Source: UBA2336 sp037443645 (GTDB taxonomy: Bacteria; Bacteroidota; Bacteroidia; Cytophagales; Cyclobacteriaceae). From it: 64,000 nt of DNA. The stretch covers positions 1 through 64,000 of the forward strand of contig JBBINY010000002.1 of NCBI GenBank assembly GCA_037443645.1, written 5' to 3'. Below, piece by piece: positions 35,642 through 44,764 of this stretch. Numbering within the stretch: the first letter of the stretch is position 1; every line of letters begins with the position of its first letter. The translations under genes and the position numbers were made by a program. Below the pieces are notes generated by a model, which searched no databases, was not told the origin of the DNA, and saw only the letters and a program-made list of their open reading frames with translations.

Positions 35642-37375
35642 TTAATACCTCCAGCTCTTCACATCCGCACCTTTCGGTGCACTTTTTTCAATGCGTTTTA
35701 AAATCTTCGGCAGGTACATGGTGTTGTAGCGCAACCGCGAAATGTAGTTCGGATTATTGTGGTCGCCATTCCAGCAATGTTCGGAACGGTCGCCATAATC
35801 AACCTCACCACCATAAAATGGATTGTTGGTTTTCTTTAAAAACTCCTCCATTAAATACACAGCATTGTTGAGGTAGTAGTTATCCATGTCGCCACAGTAG
35901 ATGTGGATCTTGCCCTGCAGTTTCGGGCCCAGCGTTGCCCAGTCTCGTTGGAGGATGTGGCGCAGGTCGTAGTTTTCTTTCCAGTATTCGGCCACGCTGC
36001 GATCAATTTCTCCGGTTACTTTATCCCACAACCGCTTCGGATAGCCGTCCTCGCCCTGGGGTGAGTACACGGCTTCCCAGATGTCCCACTGCTGGCCCGA
36101 GCGTGTTTTTGTACCCAGTGCCAGTTCGCGGTAGTTCATCTGGCGCACGGTAGTGCTGATCTGCCCCAGGTAATTGCGCAGGGCCGGCCGTTCAAGTTGT
36201 TTAAAATCGCTTTCATAGGTGTAGGCATTCTTGTCTTTGTAGATATCAATGAGGCAGTACGCACGGAAGTCGATCGGGTCGGGGCAGGCCGCAAAGCATC
36301 CGTTCAGATCATCGGGGTAAAACATCTGCACCGCCAGCGCTTCCCATCCACCGGTGGAGCCGCCATAGGTAAAGCGTGCCCAGCCCTGGCCGATGCCACG
36401 GAATTGTTTTTCTATTTCCGGAATGAGTTCATGCATGATGGCATCGCCATACGGACCCAGGTTGGCCGAGTTCACTGCGTAGGAGTCATCATAGTACGGA
36501 TTGGCGTGCTGAATTTCGACAACGAGAAAGCGTGGAAAATTTTTGCTCGTCCATTGCTTGTAAAAGTTGTAGGCTTCCTGTGCCTGGATTTTGCGGTAGC
36601 CGTAAATGTTGAAGCGTGCACTGTAATCGGTGGTGTCCATGTTCGGGTCGGGTGGTGTTTCGCTGAAGCCGCCAAAGTCGGAAGGAAAATGCCCGTGATA
36701 AATCATGAGCGGGTACCGTGCTTCGGGATGATTGTCGAACCCTTCCGGCACCAGCACATGCGCACCCAGGTACATGGGCCTGCCCCAGAATTCGGTGAGC
36801 AGCGTGCTCTGAATTTTTATATGGCGGATGTACTTCGTATCCTTTGGCTCGGTTACGGGAGGGATTTTCTGATCCATCACCACGTTAACCGTTTCGCTCC
36901 GGGCAGGATCGACTGAAATTTTCACCGGCTTGCTGTAAAAATTGCCGGGCTTGCTGTTCCATTGCTGGCCTTCGCCCTGGTCGGGCGGAAGTTTTACGGT
37001 GTGCCCCGTTTTCAGGATGTAGGTTTCGTAGCGGTTCAGAAGGGCCTGCACATAATACTCACCGGCAGGGATGTCTTTCAACGATTGAATGGGGTAGCCG
37101 AAAGCAGTGGCGTCCACCGTGATCTTATCACCCGACTTCATTCCCTCCACATCTACGCCAAATACCAGTTGCGTGGAATGTCCATCGGTAATTTGATGAC
37201 GGGGTTCAACTTTATCATTGTTGGCCAGCATCAGCAGCAGGCGGCCATCCTGGGCCTGGTTGCTGAGGTCGGAAGTGAATGTTATGACGATCGTAACGTT
37301 TCCGGAATTGCGGGTGGGTGTGCAATGTGTGGCACACAAGGCCAGCACGACAAACAACAACATGCTTTTTTTCAT
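35642..37375 (-). CDS. secreted esterase-like alpha/beta hydrolase
   Basis: 577 residues. N-terminal lipoprotein-type signal (MKKSMLLFVVLALCATHCTP; weak lipobox). Residues about 25-200 form beta-sandwich domains. The hydrolase core follows: PLMIYHGHFPSDFGG, FLVVEIQHANPYYDDSYAVN, then the nucleophile elbow FTYGGSTGGWEAL (Ser, about 345), YCGDMDNYYLNNA (Asp region) and RSEHCWNGDH (His region). It resembles esterase-D/enterochelin-esterase-like proteins. The substrate is unknown; a carbohydrate ester or peptide is plausible. It is the gene before fic on the same strand but separated by a 255-bp regulatory gap. Confidence 0.82.
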   Translation of the reverse strand: MKKSMLLFVVLALCATHCTPTRNSGNVTIVITFTSDLSNQAQDGRLLLMLANNDKVEPRHQITDGHSTQLVFGVDVEGMKSGDKITVDATAFGYPIQSLKDIPAGEYYVQALLNRYETYILKTGHTVKLPPDQGEGQQWNSKPGNFYSKPVKISVDPARSETVNVVMDQKIPPVTEPKDTKYIRHIKIQSTLLTEFWGRPMYLGAHVLVPEGFDNHPEARYPLMIYHGHFPSDFGGFSETPPDPNMDTTDYSARFNIYGYRKIQAQEAYNFYKQWTSKNFPRFLVVEIQHANPYYDDSYAVNSANLGPYGDAIMHELIPEIEKQFRGIGQGWARFTYGGSTGGWEALAVQMFYPDDLNGCFAACPDPIDFRAYCLIDIYKDKNAYTYESDFKQLERPALRNYLGQISTTVRQMNYRELALGTKTRSGQQWDIWEAVYSPQGEDGYPKRLWDKVTGEIDRSVAEYWKENYDLRHILQRDWATLGPKLQGKIHIYCGDMDNYYLNNAVYLMEEFLKKTNNPFYGGEVDYGDRSEHCWNGDHNNPNYISRLRYNTMYLPKILKRIEKSAPKGADVKSWRY

Positions 37376-37529
37376 GGTGAACGCTTTTTTATGGCGCTGA
37401 ATATACTTTGCCGACAGCGTAAATCAGTCTTTTTTTACACGGGAATCCGTAAAAACTTTGCCTTTTTTTGAGTTATGCGCAAAATGAATCTTTACTATAT
37501 TGCGTGTCTATATAGTTGGAGTTTAACCT

Positions 37530-37913
37530 ATGACTATTCATATCATCGAAGACGATGAGATTTACGCTGAGTTTATTCAGCGGGCGCTGGCGCAGGATCC
37601 GAATCTGAAAATAAAGAGTTTCAAATCTGCGGAGGAATGCCTGAAAGCCATGAATGGCGGCCCGTTGCCGGATGCATTTATTGTGGACTATAAGTTGCCC
37701 GGCCAAACCGGTATTGATTTTTACGAGGCGATAAAGGCCAAGCTTAAAGATCAGAACAAGCTGATCATGATGAGTGCCATTGATGACGGCAACATGGTGC
37801 TGAATTTCATCCGCAAAGGAGTTCGTGATTACGTAATTAAAGACGACAGCGTGATTGACTCCATCAAGGCCATTCTGGAAGGCAAGGACGAGGACTATTA
37901 CCTGTTTAACTAA
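37530..37913 (+). CDS. single-domain response regulator
   Basis: 127 residues, only a receiver domain. Acidic pocket E7-D8-D9, phospho-acceptor D53 in IVDYKLPGQTG, S82 in MMSAIDDGN, and conserved Lys104 in YVIKDDS. No output domain, so it acts through protein contact, like CheY or Spo0F. The histidine kinase gene lies convergently 144 bp away across a repeat cluster, which makes it the likeliest partner. The 154-bp divergent region upstream (37376-37529) shows no clear promoter match. Confidence 0.92.
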   Translation: MTIHIIEDDEIYAEFIQRALAQDPNLKIKSFKSAEECLKAMNGGPLPDAFIVDYKLPGQTGIDFYEAIKAKLKDQNKLIMMSAIDDGNMVLNFIRKGVRDYVIKDDSVIDSIKAILEGKDEDYYLFN

Positions 37914-37946
37914 GCGCTGTACTGATGCAGCGAACAACCTCCACAC

Positions 37947-38063
37947 TGCCGGACTGAGCAGAGCGAAGAACCTTTTGTTCTAACCACGTTAACACTATAA
38001 AGATGCCTCACTGCGTTCGGCATGACGCAAAAGTAAAAGATACTTCACTACGCTTATCATGAC
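37947..38063. repeat. cluster of related short palindromic repeats
   Basis: Three copies of a family resembling GTCATGCTGAGCGAAGC followed by a GCATCTTTT-like tail: one on plus at 37947-37976 (diverged) and two on minus at 37999-38026 and 38036-38063, 37 bp apart. The last copy extends into the histidine kinase gene and supplies its stop codon (38057-38059). A fourth relative is at 24573-24600. The cluster fills the space between two convergent genes and may help termination. Confidence 0.65.
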
Positions 38064-38815
38064 TCCTGCCTGAATGAGATCGGAAAAATCAATCTGAAAA
38101 TACTGCCAACGCCTTCGGCTGTACTGCACTCCACTCTTCCGTTGATTTGCTTCATCATGGATTGTGCGATGTACAGGCCTAATCCTGTTGAACTCTCGCC
38201 ACCGGTAGGCCGGTTGGAAAACCGGCTGAACTTTTGAAACAACTGTTCCCGCTCAGCCGCTAAAAACCCCCGGGCCTCGTCTTCAATCTCGATCATCGCA
38301 TCCGTGCCGTCCTGTGCCGTGCGAATGGCAATGGTTTTTCCGGGAAACGAAAATTTAACCGCGTTGGAGAGGATGTTATCAAAAGCACGCTGCAGGCAAT
38401 GCCGGTCGGTGTGTAGTACAGTGGCGGTCATAACGCCAATGGTTAGCACAAGTTGTTTTTTACGGGCCACGACCTCCACGGCACGGAGAGAGGTGTGAAT
38501 AAATTCGGGCAGGGTAAATCTGCCTGGCATTAGTTCAATGCCATGGAATTCAAGATTTCGGTAATCCATCAGGTTGCGGATCATGGCCATGCCATCGGCA
38601 ATCACGATATGCATTTTTTCGAGGTAATTCTGTTGTTCCTCGGTAAGGTTGGTGGCATTCATCTGCACCAACTGGAGTAACGCATGCATGCGGTTGAAGG
38701 GCGACTTGATATCGTGCGATGCGATGGTGAGCAGGTGCCGCTGGTTCCGCAAAAGATCGTCCACCTGCTGACGCAGGGCATCTAATTCAGCCTTTGGAGT
38801 ATTAAGATCGGGCAT
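38057..38815 (-). CDS. cytoplasmic sensor histidine kinase
   Basis: 252 residues: a short N-terminal coiled coil, HisKA with ASHDIKSPF (phospho-acceptor H34), then HATPase with N-box DNILSNAVKF, a G1 region IEDEARGF and G2 GLGLYIA. No transmembrane helix or sensory domain, so it is probably soluble. In G1, DxGxG is altered: Asp is present but the first Gly is Ala, so activity should be tested. It converges with the single-domain response regulator. The stop is provided by an invading repeat, so the C-terminus could be longer in relatives. Confidence 0.88.
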   Translation of the reverse strand: MPDLNTPKAELDALRQQVDDLLRNQRHLLTIASHDIKSPFNRMHALLQLVQMNATNLTEEQQNYLEKMHIVIADGMAMIRNLMDYRNLEFHGIELMPGRFTLPEFIHTSLRAVEVVARKKQLVLTIGVMTATVLHTDRHCLQRAFDNILSNAVKFSFPGKTIAIRTAQDGTDAMIEIEDEARGFLAAEREQLFQKFSRFSNRPTGGESSTGLGLYIAQSMMKQINGRVECSTAEGVGSIFRLIFPISFRQES

Positions 38816-38847
38816 AGCAAACCGGTGTTGAAGGTAATGATTAGCCC

Positions 38848-39324
38848 TCAGATGCGCACACGGATTTCATCCTGGTAGTCGACCGGAATTTTTACGGGTA
38901 CACCCTTGTAGGTGAAACGGATACTTCCTTTGTAATGGATCTTCTTTTTTTTTCCGCCCAGTACAGAAAATAGGGTATCGAAAAAGCCCAGCTCTTTCAA
39001 ATTCAATTTCACTTCCAGGGGAACGATGAACTCGGCCTGTGCGGGCACTTTTGTTTTCAGGCGCTGATCAATGCGGGCAGCTTTTTTCCCGTCAACAAAA
39101 ACATCCATTTCTATAGCGCGTAAAGTCATCCTGATTTTATTCGGATTAAACAACACCGCATTGGCCTTTAACACAGGTTCCGTGGTGGCATCAACGACCA
39201 CATCTTTGATCCTTCGAAGTTCAACATCTCCCTCGGGCTTGCATGCCGAAATACTCATCAGCAATCCCGCGAAGGCGAAGGCAATCAGCACGTTGAATTG
39301 TGAATGTTGAAGTTTGAATGCCAT
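38848..39324 (-). CDS. LEA14/WHy-domain lipoprotein
   Basis: 158 residues from the ATG at 39324 (lipobox ISAC). The mature part is one beta-sandwich with RIKDVVVDATTEPVLKANAVLFNPN and DVFVDGKKAARIDQ, and VPAQAEFIVPLEVKL, the pattern of LEA14-type WHy domains. Cell-envelope location; stress roles are proposed for plant homologues, bacterial function unclear. Its start faces the 2OG oxygenase gene over a 39-bp divergent region. Confidence 0.75.
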   Translation of the reverse strand: MAFKLQHSQFNVLIAFAFAGLLMSISACKPEGDVELRRIKDVVVDATTEPVLKANAVLFNPNKIRMTLRAIEMDVFVDGKKAARIDQRLKTKVPAQAEFIVPLEVKLNLKELGFFDTLFSVLGGKKKKIHYKGSIRFTYKGVPVKIPVDYQDEIRVRI

Positions 39325-39351
39325 AGTCCGTAAGTATAGACAATCTCCTGC

Positions 39352-39359
39352 TAACTTTG
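39352..39359 (+). promoter_or_regulatory. Bacteroidota-type -7 promoter element (TAACTTTG)
   Basis: Identical to the element at 12616. It ends 4 bp before the ATG at 39364, so the transcript would be leaderless or nearly so. Confidence 0.5.
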
Positions 39360-39363
39360 TTAC

Positions 39364-39966
39364 ATGAACCTTCTGTTTGATTCCGTTGCAACCGGGTTGT
39401 CTGAGCAGGGATTTGCCATTGCCGACCAATTTTTAAGCCAGGATGAAGTTGACGAAATACTGGCCCTGCCAGAATTTCAAAACAGCCATTCGGCCTTCAA
39501 AAAGGCGGGTATCAGCAAAAATGTTCAGGTGGTTGGGGAGATCCGGGGCGATTACATTCAATGGATCGATAAATCTGCGGCAGCCCCGGCCGTGCGGGTT
39601 TACCTGCACCGGCTCGATGAATTGATCCGCTACCTGAATCGCAACCTGTTTCTTAGCCTGAAAGATACCGAAGTTCATTTTACGGTTTACCCGCCCGGAA
39701 CGTTTTACAAGCGCCACCTCGATCAGTTTCAGCATGATGACCACCGCAAACTTTCCGTAATCTGCTATTTAAATAAGGAGTGGAAGCCACACCAGGGTGG
39801 CGAATTGCGCATGTATTTGCCTGGCCGCACGCGTGATGTGTTGCCCGAAGCCGGACGGTTGGTGTGTTTTCGCAGCGACCAGATTGAACACGAGGTGCTT
39901 CCGGCCATCCGCGAGCGATTGAGTATTACAGGGTGGATGCTGGACAGGGAAAAATTTCTGATGTAA
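39364..39966 (+). CDS. 2-oxoglutarate/Fe(II)-dependent oxygenase (prolyl-4-hydroxylase-like)
   Basis: 200 residues with the full facial triad H118-x-D120 (KRHLDQF) and H176 (EHEVLP), and R185 to bind 2-oxoglutarate (RERLSITGW); GGELRMY forms the core strand. The fold and motifs match the SM-20/EGL-9-like proline hydroxylase branch. It would hydroxylate a protein or small molecule; the target is unknown. A DinB-family gene follows after 10 bp. Confidence 0.9.
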   Translation: MNLLFDSVATGLSEQGFAIADQFLSQDEVDEILALPEFQNSHSAFKKAGISKNVQVVGEIRGDYIQWIDKSAAAPAVRVYLHRLDELIRYLNRNLFLSLKDTEVHFTVYPPGTFYKRHLDQFQHDDHRKLSVICYLNKEWKPHQGGELRMYLPGRTRDVLPEAGRLVCFRSDQIEHEVLPAIRERLSITGWMLDREKFLM

Positions 39967-39976
39967 GTTAGCGTAC

Positions 39977-40447
39977 ATGAAATCGTATTTCAGAAAGTTA
40001 TATCAATACAATGAGTGGGCGAATAACCGCGTTCTGTCTTGCCTGGAAAGGCAGCACGTAACCGATGAAAAAATTCTGGAACTCATGGGCCATGTGGTGG
40101 CCGCGCAGTTGCTTTGGCTTCACCGGGTAAGGCACCTTCCTCCACCCGATGTAAAATTATGGGGTGTTTATTCACTCCGCCAGATAACCTCCATGAGTGA
40201 ATCGGCATGTAAACAATGGTTGCAATTTGTTGCTGAGCGCGATACCTTTAATGAGGAATTGAGTTACACCAATTTCAAAGGAGAGCCGTACACGAATAAT
40301 GTGGAGTCCATAATGATTCATTTAGTGAATCACTCGAGCTATCACCGGGCGCAGATCGCGCTGCTGCTCCGGCAGAAAGGGCTTGAACCGGTGAACACCG
40401 ATTTTATTACGTACGATCGCATTTTACGAGGCCAATGGACTGAATAA
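39977..40447 (+). CDS. DinB-family protein
   Basis: 156 residues: YNEWANNRVL (first helix), MGHVVAAQLLWLHRV with a metal-ligand His, and NHSSYHRAQIALLLRQ with the C-terminal His pair. This is the classical DinB helical bundle. Enzymatic role unknown. It is the second DinB-superfamily gene in the window, not closely similar to the one at 15330. Confidence 0.88.
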   Translation: MKSYFRKLYQYNEWANNRVLSCLERQHVTDEKILELMGHVVAAQLLWLHRVRHLPPPDVKLWGVYSLRQITSMSESACKQWLQFVAERDTFNEELSYTNFKGEPYTNNVESIMIHLVNHSSYHRAQIALLLRQKGLEPVNTDFITYDRILRGQWTE

Positions 40448-40464
40448 ACAAAACCTGTAGCGTT

Positions 40465-41316
40465 ATGAAAAAGCTTTACTTAATTATTTGCGGATGTCTT
40501 AGTCTGATCACCGTTAAGGCGCAGGATGACATCACCGTATGCCACACACCGGCAACTGAAAAGTTTGCCATGCTTGCATCAAACAAGGAATTTAATATGG
40601 CACATTCTGTTCCCCGTGTTTATGTTCACACCAGCCAGGCTGGCGGTGAAATGATCAAGTTCAAGTGCGCAGATGGTATGGAGGCCAACGGCTACCTCAT
40701 CAAAGCGCAAAAGCCGACCGATAACTGGATTTTTGTGTTCCAGGAGTGGTGGGGTTTGAACGACAACATTAAGCGGCAATCCGAGAATTTTTACAATGCA
40801 CTCGGCAATGTAAATGTATTGGCCATTGATATGTATGACGGAAAACTGGCAACCACACGCGAAGATGCGGCAAGGTACATGGGTGAGTTCCGGCAAGACC
40901 GAGGCATTGCCATTGTAAAGGGAGCGCTTACCTACGTGGGCACCAAGGCCCGCATCGGTACGGTGGGTTGGTGTTTTGGCGGAGGCCAGTCCATGCAGGC
41001 AGCCCTTGCTGCCGGCAAACAAACCGTTGCGTGTATTATTTATTACGGAGCGCCCGAAGACAATGTAGAAAAACTAAAGACATTAAACTCCGATGTGCTG
41101 ATGATCTGGCCTACGCAGGACAAGTGGATAAACAAAGATATGATCGACAAGTTTCAGGCAAACATGAAAGCCGCGGGCAAAAACCTGTCGGTAAAATCGT
41201 ATGATGCCGACCATGCTTTTGCAAATCCCAGCAATGCGATCGGCACCTACAACCAGCAGGCCGCGGATGACGCAGACAAAAATGCTATTGAGTTTTTTAA
41301 AGCCCGATTTAAGTAA
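40465..41316 (+). CDS. secreted dienelactone hydrolase-family protein
   Basis: 283 residues with signal peptide (to about residue 19). Catalytic Cys170 (VGWCFGGG), Asp219 (PTQDKWI) and His250 (DADHAF) form the Cys-Asp-His triad of DLH; E94 (FQEWWGLND) is the conserved acid. DLH hydrolyses lactones; homologues with a signal peptide are often generic ester hydrolases. Genes at 39364, 39977 and 40465 are closely spaced and may share a transcript. Confidence 0.88.
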   Translation: MKKLYLIICGCLSLITVKAQDDITVCHTPATEKFAMLASNKEFNMAHSVPRVYVHTSQAGGEMIKFKCADGMEANGYLIKAQKPTDNWIFVFQEWWGLNDNIKRQSENFYNALGNVNVLAIDMYDGKLATTREDAARYMGEFRQDRGIAIVKGALTYVGTKARIGTVGWCFGGGQSMQAALAAGKQTVACIIYYGAPEDNVEKLKTLNSDVLMIWPTQDKWINKDMIDKFQANMKAAGKNLSVKSYDADHAFANPSNAIGTYNQQAADDADKNAIEFFKARFK

Positions 41317-41322
41317 GGCCTG

Positions 41323-41751
41323 TCAGGTCAGTTCGTTCAGCATGTGACGGATTACATCGGTGGTGGTAACGATACCAGCCAGTTTCGATTCATCCTTCTT
41401 ATCGACTACGGGCAATGCATGAAATTCTTCGGTAGACAGGATCTCTGCAACAGCCTTGATCGAATCGGTTTCCTTAACCACACGCGGCTTGTGCGACATA
41501 ACCTGCGAGATGGTGAGCATTTCAAAAACGGCCTCATCCGCATCGGCTTCACCGGCAAACAAACTGCTGAAGGTAAGTCGGTTGAGGTCGGTCTTGCTGA
41601 TAATGCCCACCAGTTGCTTTCCATGCAATACCGGCACGTGCCGGATGTGATGCTTACGAACCAGTTCATGCACATCGGCCAGGTCGTCATCCAGTTGAAC
41701 CGTAAAAACATTTTTGGTCATGATGGTGCTTACGGGTGTGTTCTTTTTCAT
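41323..41751 (-). CDS. CBS-domain pair protein
   Basis: 142 residues made of two CBS motifs: VSTIMTKNVFTVQLDDDLAD...VGIISKTDLNRL and VSQVMSHKPRVVKETDSIKA...AGIVTTTDVIRHML. CBS pairs bind adenine nucleotides and act as energy sensors. No partner enzyme domain is attached; the adjacent acyl-CoA ligase gene is on the same strand with an 84-bp gap. Confidence 0.9.
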   Translation of the reverse strand: MKKNTPVSTIMTKNVFTVQLDDDLADVHELVRKHHIRHVPVLHGKQLVGIISKTDLNRLTFSSLFAGEADADEAVFEMLTISQVMSHKPRVVKETDSIKAVAEILSTEEFHALPVVDKKDESKLAGIVTTTDVIRHMLNELT

Positions 41752-41835
41752 GGCTCCGGTGTTTAGTTGAATTCAAATTACCGGCAATCTGAAACTTCAC
41801 GGCTGATCATCGTCAGCAAAGCGCAGTGATCTTTA

Positions 41836-43476
41836 TCATTCCCATATCACAAGGCCCTCCTGGTGAAACCATTTCGGGTAATTGGGAAGGTGAATTTTCT
41901 CTACTTCGTTTCGCTTTACTTTAAGGGTGGGTGTAAGCTGGTTGTTTTCCACGGTCCAATCGTGGCGCATAACCACCATTTTTTCAATGTGCTCATGAGC
42001 CTCAAGGCCGGGGTTGACCTGGGCCAATGTGGCACTGAGGCTTTGAATCAATTGTTCTTTGGTTTTCGGTTTTCCGGCAGCCGAAAGAACAACCAACGCC
42101 ATGGGCTGGGGTACTCCCATGCCTACCAGGCACACCTGTTCAATATCCGGATTGGCCTGCAACTTGAGTTCAATGGGAGCAGGCGATATGTATTTACCTT
42201 TGTCGGTTTTAAACAAGTCCTTCACGCGGCCGGTGATTGTAAGAAATCCATCGGCATCGATGGTGCCCTGATCACCGGTTTTCAAAAAGCCGTCTTCATC
42301 AAACAACTCCCTGGTCAGGTCAGGTTCTTTATTATATCCCAGAGTAAGGCCGGGAGATTTTACCCGGATTTCACCATCAGCCGCAATTTTTACCTGAAGT
42401 CCTTTCAGGGGCAGGCCAACTGTTCCGTGTCGGTTGTTTTCAATGCGGTTAAAATGCGCGTACACACAATCTTCCGTCATGCCGTAGGCCTGCAGGATCT
42501 GAATGCCGAGCGATTCGTACCACTTCAGCAGGTCAACTGAAATAGGAGCCGCCCCGCTGAAAATCTGCCGGGCCCGAGAAAGCCCTAACCCTTTTTTTAT
42601 TTTGTTTTTGATGAGTGTGCTGACCAGCGGAATGGCGAGCAGCACATTCAGTTTTTTCTGAGGGAGCTTCTCCAGGATTTTTTCCTGGAACTTGGCCCAG
42701 ATGCGAGGCACGGCAAAAAAGTGTGTGGGCTGGGTATCGGCCAGATTTTTAGGAAAAGTTTCAAGGCTTTCGGGAAATGTAAATTGTCCGCCCTGGTAGA
42801 TGCCCATCAATTCAATGCCTAATCGCTCGGCAATGTGACTGAGCGGCAGGTACGAAAAAAGTATGGGATGTTTTTGGATTCCCAATTCCGGTATGGCCTG
42901 CGTCAGGGTCGCATCAAAGGCCGACACCTGGTGCATTACACCTTTTGGTTTACCCGTGGTGCCCGAGGTGTACATAATAGTTAACAGGTCGCTGGGCTTC
43001 CATGGGTGCAGGTGCTGAAGTGGCGGATAATCAGTAAGGCATTTTTCCCAGCTATGATCTTCCGAAATGCCGTACGCAGAGATCCCTAATTTTTTTATGT
43101 GCGATGGAATGCCCTGCCGTTGGGGACTGTAATCATCCAGCTTGCCGATTATGATGAGCTTCGATTCGCTGTGCTCCAGAATCTGATGAATGGACGCTGC
43201 GGTGATGGTGGCGTAGAGCGGCACCGACACGTAACCGGCCATCATAATGGCCAGGTCGGCCATGATCCAGTGTGCGCAATTTTTGGACAATAACGAAATG
43301 GTGCTGCCCGGGGGAAACCCGAAAGACTGCAGGCCGGCAGCGATGCGCCTGATTTCATCACCGGCTTGCCGGTAGGTCCATGTCTTCCACTGCCCGTTAA
43401 AAGGCTGACGTAAAAAAAGTTCTTGCGGGATCTCCTTCTCCCAATGCAGAAATTTTTCCAAGGGATTCGAGTTCAT
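41836..43476 (-). CDS. long-chain acyl-CoA synthetase (AMP-binding)
   Basis: 546 residues. P-loop MYTSGTTGKPKGVMH, YLPLSHIAER, QAYGMTEDCVYAHFN, KTGDQGTIDADGFLTITGR and DLFKTDKGKYISPAPIE give the complete ANL motif set. It activates long-chain fatty acids to CoA thioesters at the inner membrane. A minor point: the adenylation motif reads YGMTED, a normal variant. The start lies 119 bp from gldB, which is divergent. Confidence 0.92.
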   Translation of the reverse strand: MNSNPLEKFLHWEKEIPQELFLRQPFNGQWKTWTYRQAGDEIRRIAAGLQSFGFPPGSTISLLSKNCAHWIMADLAIMMAGYVSVPLYATITAASIHQILEHSESKLIIIGKLDDYSPQRQGIPSHIKKLGISAYGISEDHSWEKCLTDYPPLQHLHPWKPSDLLTIMYTSGTTGKPKGVMHQVSAFDATLTQAIPELGIQKHPILFSYLPLSHIAERLGIELMGIYQGGQFTFPESLETFPKNLADTQPTHFFAVPRIWAKFQEKILEKLPQKKLNVLLAIPLVSTLIKNKIKKGLGLSRARQIFSGAAPISVDLLKWYESLGIQILQAYGMTEDCVYAHFNRIENNRHGTVGLPLKGLQVKIAADGEIRVKSPGLTLGYNKEPDLTRELFDEDGFLKTGDQGTIDADGFLTITGRVKDLFKTDKGKYISPAPIELKLQANPDIEQVCLVGMGVPQPMALVVLSAAGKPKTKEQLIQSLSATLAQVNPGLEAHEHIEKMVVMRHDWTVENNQLTPTLKVKRNEVEKIHLPNYPKWFHQEGLVIWE

Positions 43477-43594
43477 AAGCAGGGGGTTTGTGTCTTTCTA
43501 TTTACTCAATAAACCGGACAAAGAAAAGCACAAAGTGACCGCCTGCCGGTGCTTGTTTGCATGGCTAATTGACACGATCTTTCGCGAACGTTTT

Positions 43595-44602
43595 ATGAAT
43601 AAATTTTTTGTTTTGGCCTGGATGGGTCTGGCCATCGGTTTGAGCCGCTGCGGAAGCGATGCCGAAAAGTGTGTGTTTATACCAACCCCTGAACGCAAAG
43701 CCAGTGTTTCCTTTACATCGCTTTCCGACACATTGCTTTCTGTAACATCAAAAGCAGAACTGGTAAGGTTACTTACCCGCTACCCTGCTCTGCGCGATTA
43801 CTTTTTTCGCAGAAATGACTACCCGGATGACTCGGTGTTCGTCAACGAACTCTACCGCAGGCTTACCAACCCGCACATCGACACCTTGTTTTACGAAGTG
43901 AAGCGCGTTTTTGGCAATGAACAACTACTGAAGAATGAGTTTGAGCAGGCATACACCAACCTTCTTTATTATTACCCCGATGCGCACATCCCGCACATCA
44001 TCACGGCCCTCAGCGGGCTTGACACGGACATGGTGGTAACGGATTCGCTGATCATCATCGGTCTTGATTTTTATTTGGGTCAGGGCGCACGCTACCGTCC
44101 AAACATGTACGAGTACCTGCTGCGGCAGTACACACCGCAGGCAATTGTTCCTTCCGTTATGCTGTTATATGGAATCAGTGACCGGTACAATGCCACTGAT
44201 CCTGCCGATAAAACCGTGCTGGCGGATATGATTGCCTATGGCAAGTCGTTTTATTTCGCCAAACACATGCTCCCTTGTGCGCCCGACAGTGTTTTTATCT
44301 GGTATTCGGCTGAAGAAATAAACGGTGCCCGTGAAAATCAGGACTTGATCTGGTACCGGTTACTCGAAGATGAGGTACTCTACTCCACGAGTCACCTGGT
44401 GAAGCAGCGTTACCTTGGGGACAGACCCAAAACAATTGAAGTGGGTGAGAAATGCCCGGGGCGCATTGCCCAATGGGTGGGCTGGGAAATTGTGAAGAGC
44501 TACATGAGCGCCCATCCGGAAACATCGCTTCAAACATTGATGCGGTACAACAATGCGGACAAGTTATTTAAAGAATCGAAGTACAGGCCCGCGGGCCGCT
44601 GA
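43595..44602 (+). CDS. gldB: gliding motility lipoprotein GldB
   Basis: 335 residues from the ATG at 43595, which gives a lipoprotein signal (MNKFFVLAWMGLAIGLSRC, Cys19); a longer frame from 43490 has no signal. Core segments YYPDAHIPHIITALSGLDTD and IIIGLDFYLGQGARYRP, plus WYSAEEINGARENQDLIWYR, match GldB. In Flavobacterium johnsoniae GldB is needed for gliding and is linked to the type IX secretion system. Presence of GldB is a strong marker for the phylum. It precedes tpiA by about 190 bp. Confidence 0.88.
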   Translation: MNKFFVLAWMGLAIGLSRCGSDAEKCVFIPTPERKASVSFTSLSDTLLSVTSKAELVRLLTRYPALRDYFFRRNDYPDDSVFVNELYRRLTNPHIDTLFYEVKRVFGNEQLLKNEFEQAYTNLLYYYPDAHIPHIITALSGLDTDMVVTDSLIIIGLDFYLGQGARYRPNMYEYLLRQYTPQAIVPSVMLLYGISDRYNATDPADKTVLADMIAYGKSFYFAKHMLPCAPDSVFIWYSAEEINGARENQDLIWYRLLEDEVLYSTSHLVKQRYLGDRPKTIEVGEKCPGRIAQWVGWEIVKSYMSAHPETSLQTLMRYNNADKLFKESKYRPAGR

Positions 44603-44722
44603 TTACATGCTCAGCCTTTCATTGTCAGCAACCAGTGTAAACAACTCCTTTCGGAAGAGCAACAGCAGCACAGCCAGCACAAGCAGGGTGTGCGCGTTGC
44701 GCCAGGTCAGCTGGAGTTTCAT
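44603..44722 (-). CDS. possible 39-residue membrane protein
   Basis: A short frame (ATG complementary to 44720-44722) encodes MKLQLTWRNAHTLLVLAVLL followed by LLFRKELFTLVADNERLSM: one hydrophobic helix flanked by positive residues. It is immediately adjacent to the gldB stop, in the gap before tpiA, with which it is divergent. No homologue recognised; length and composition are compatible with a real small membrane protein or with chance. Confidence 0.35.
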   Translation of the reverse strand: MKLQLTWRNAHTLLVLAVLLLLFRKELFTLVADNERLSM

Positions 44723-44764
44723 GGAACTAAGGCTACCGGCAGAAAGGAAAGGTTACAATTGTTT

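Noticed and set aside
36197..36916. 239-residue open frame antisense to the esterase gene
   Set aside because: Entirely within the esterase gene, no recognisable features; the esterase frame has a signal peptide and catalytic elbow.
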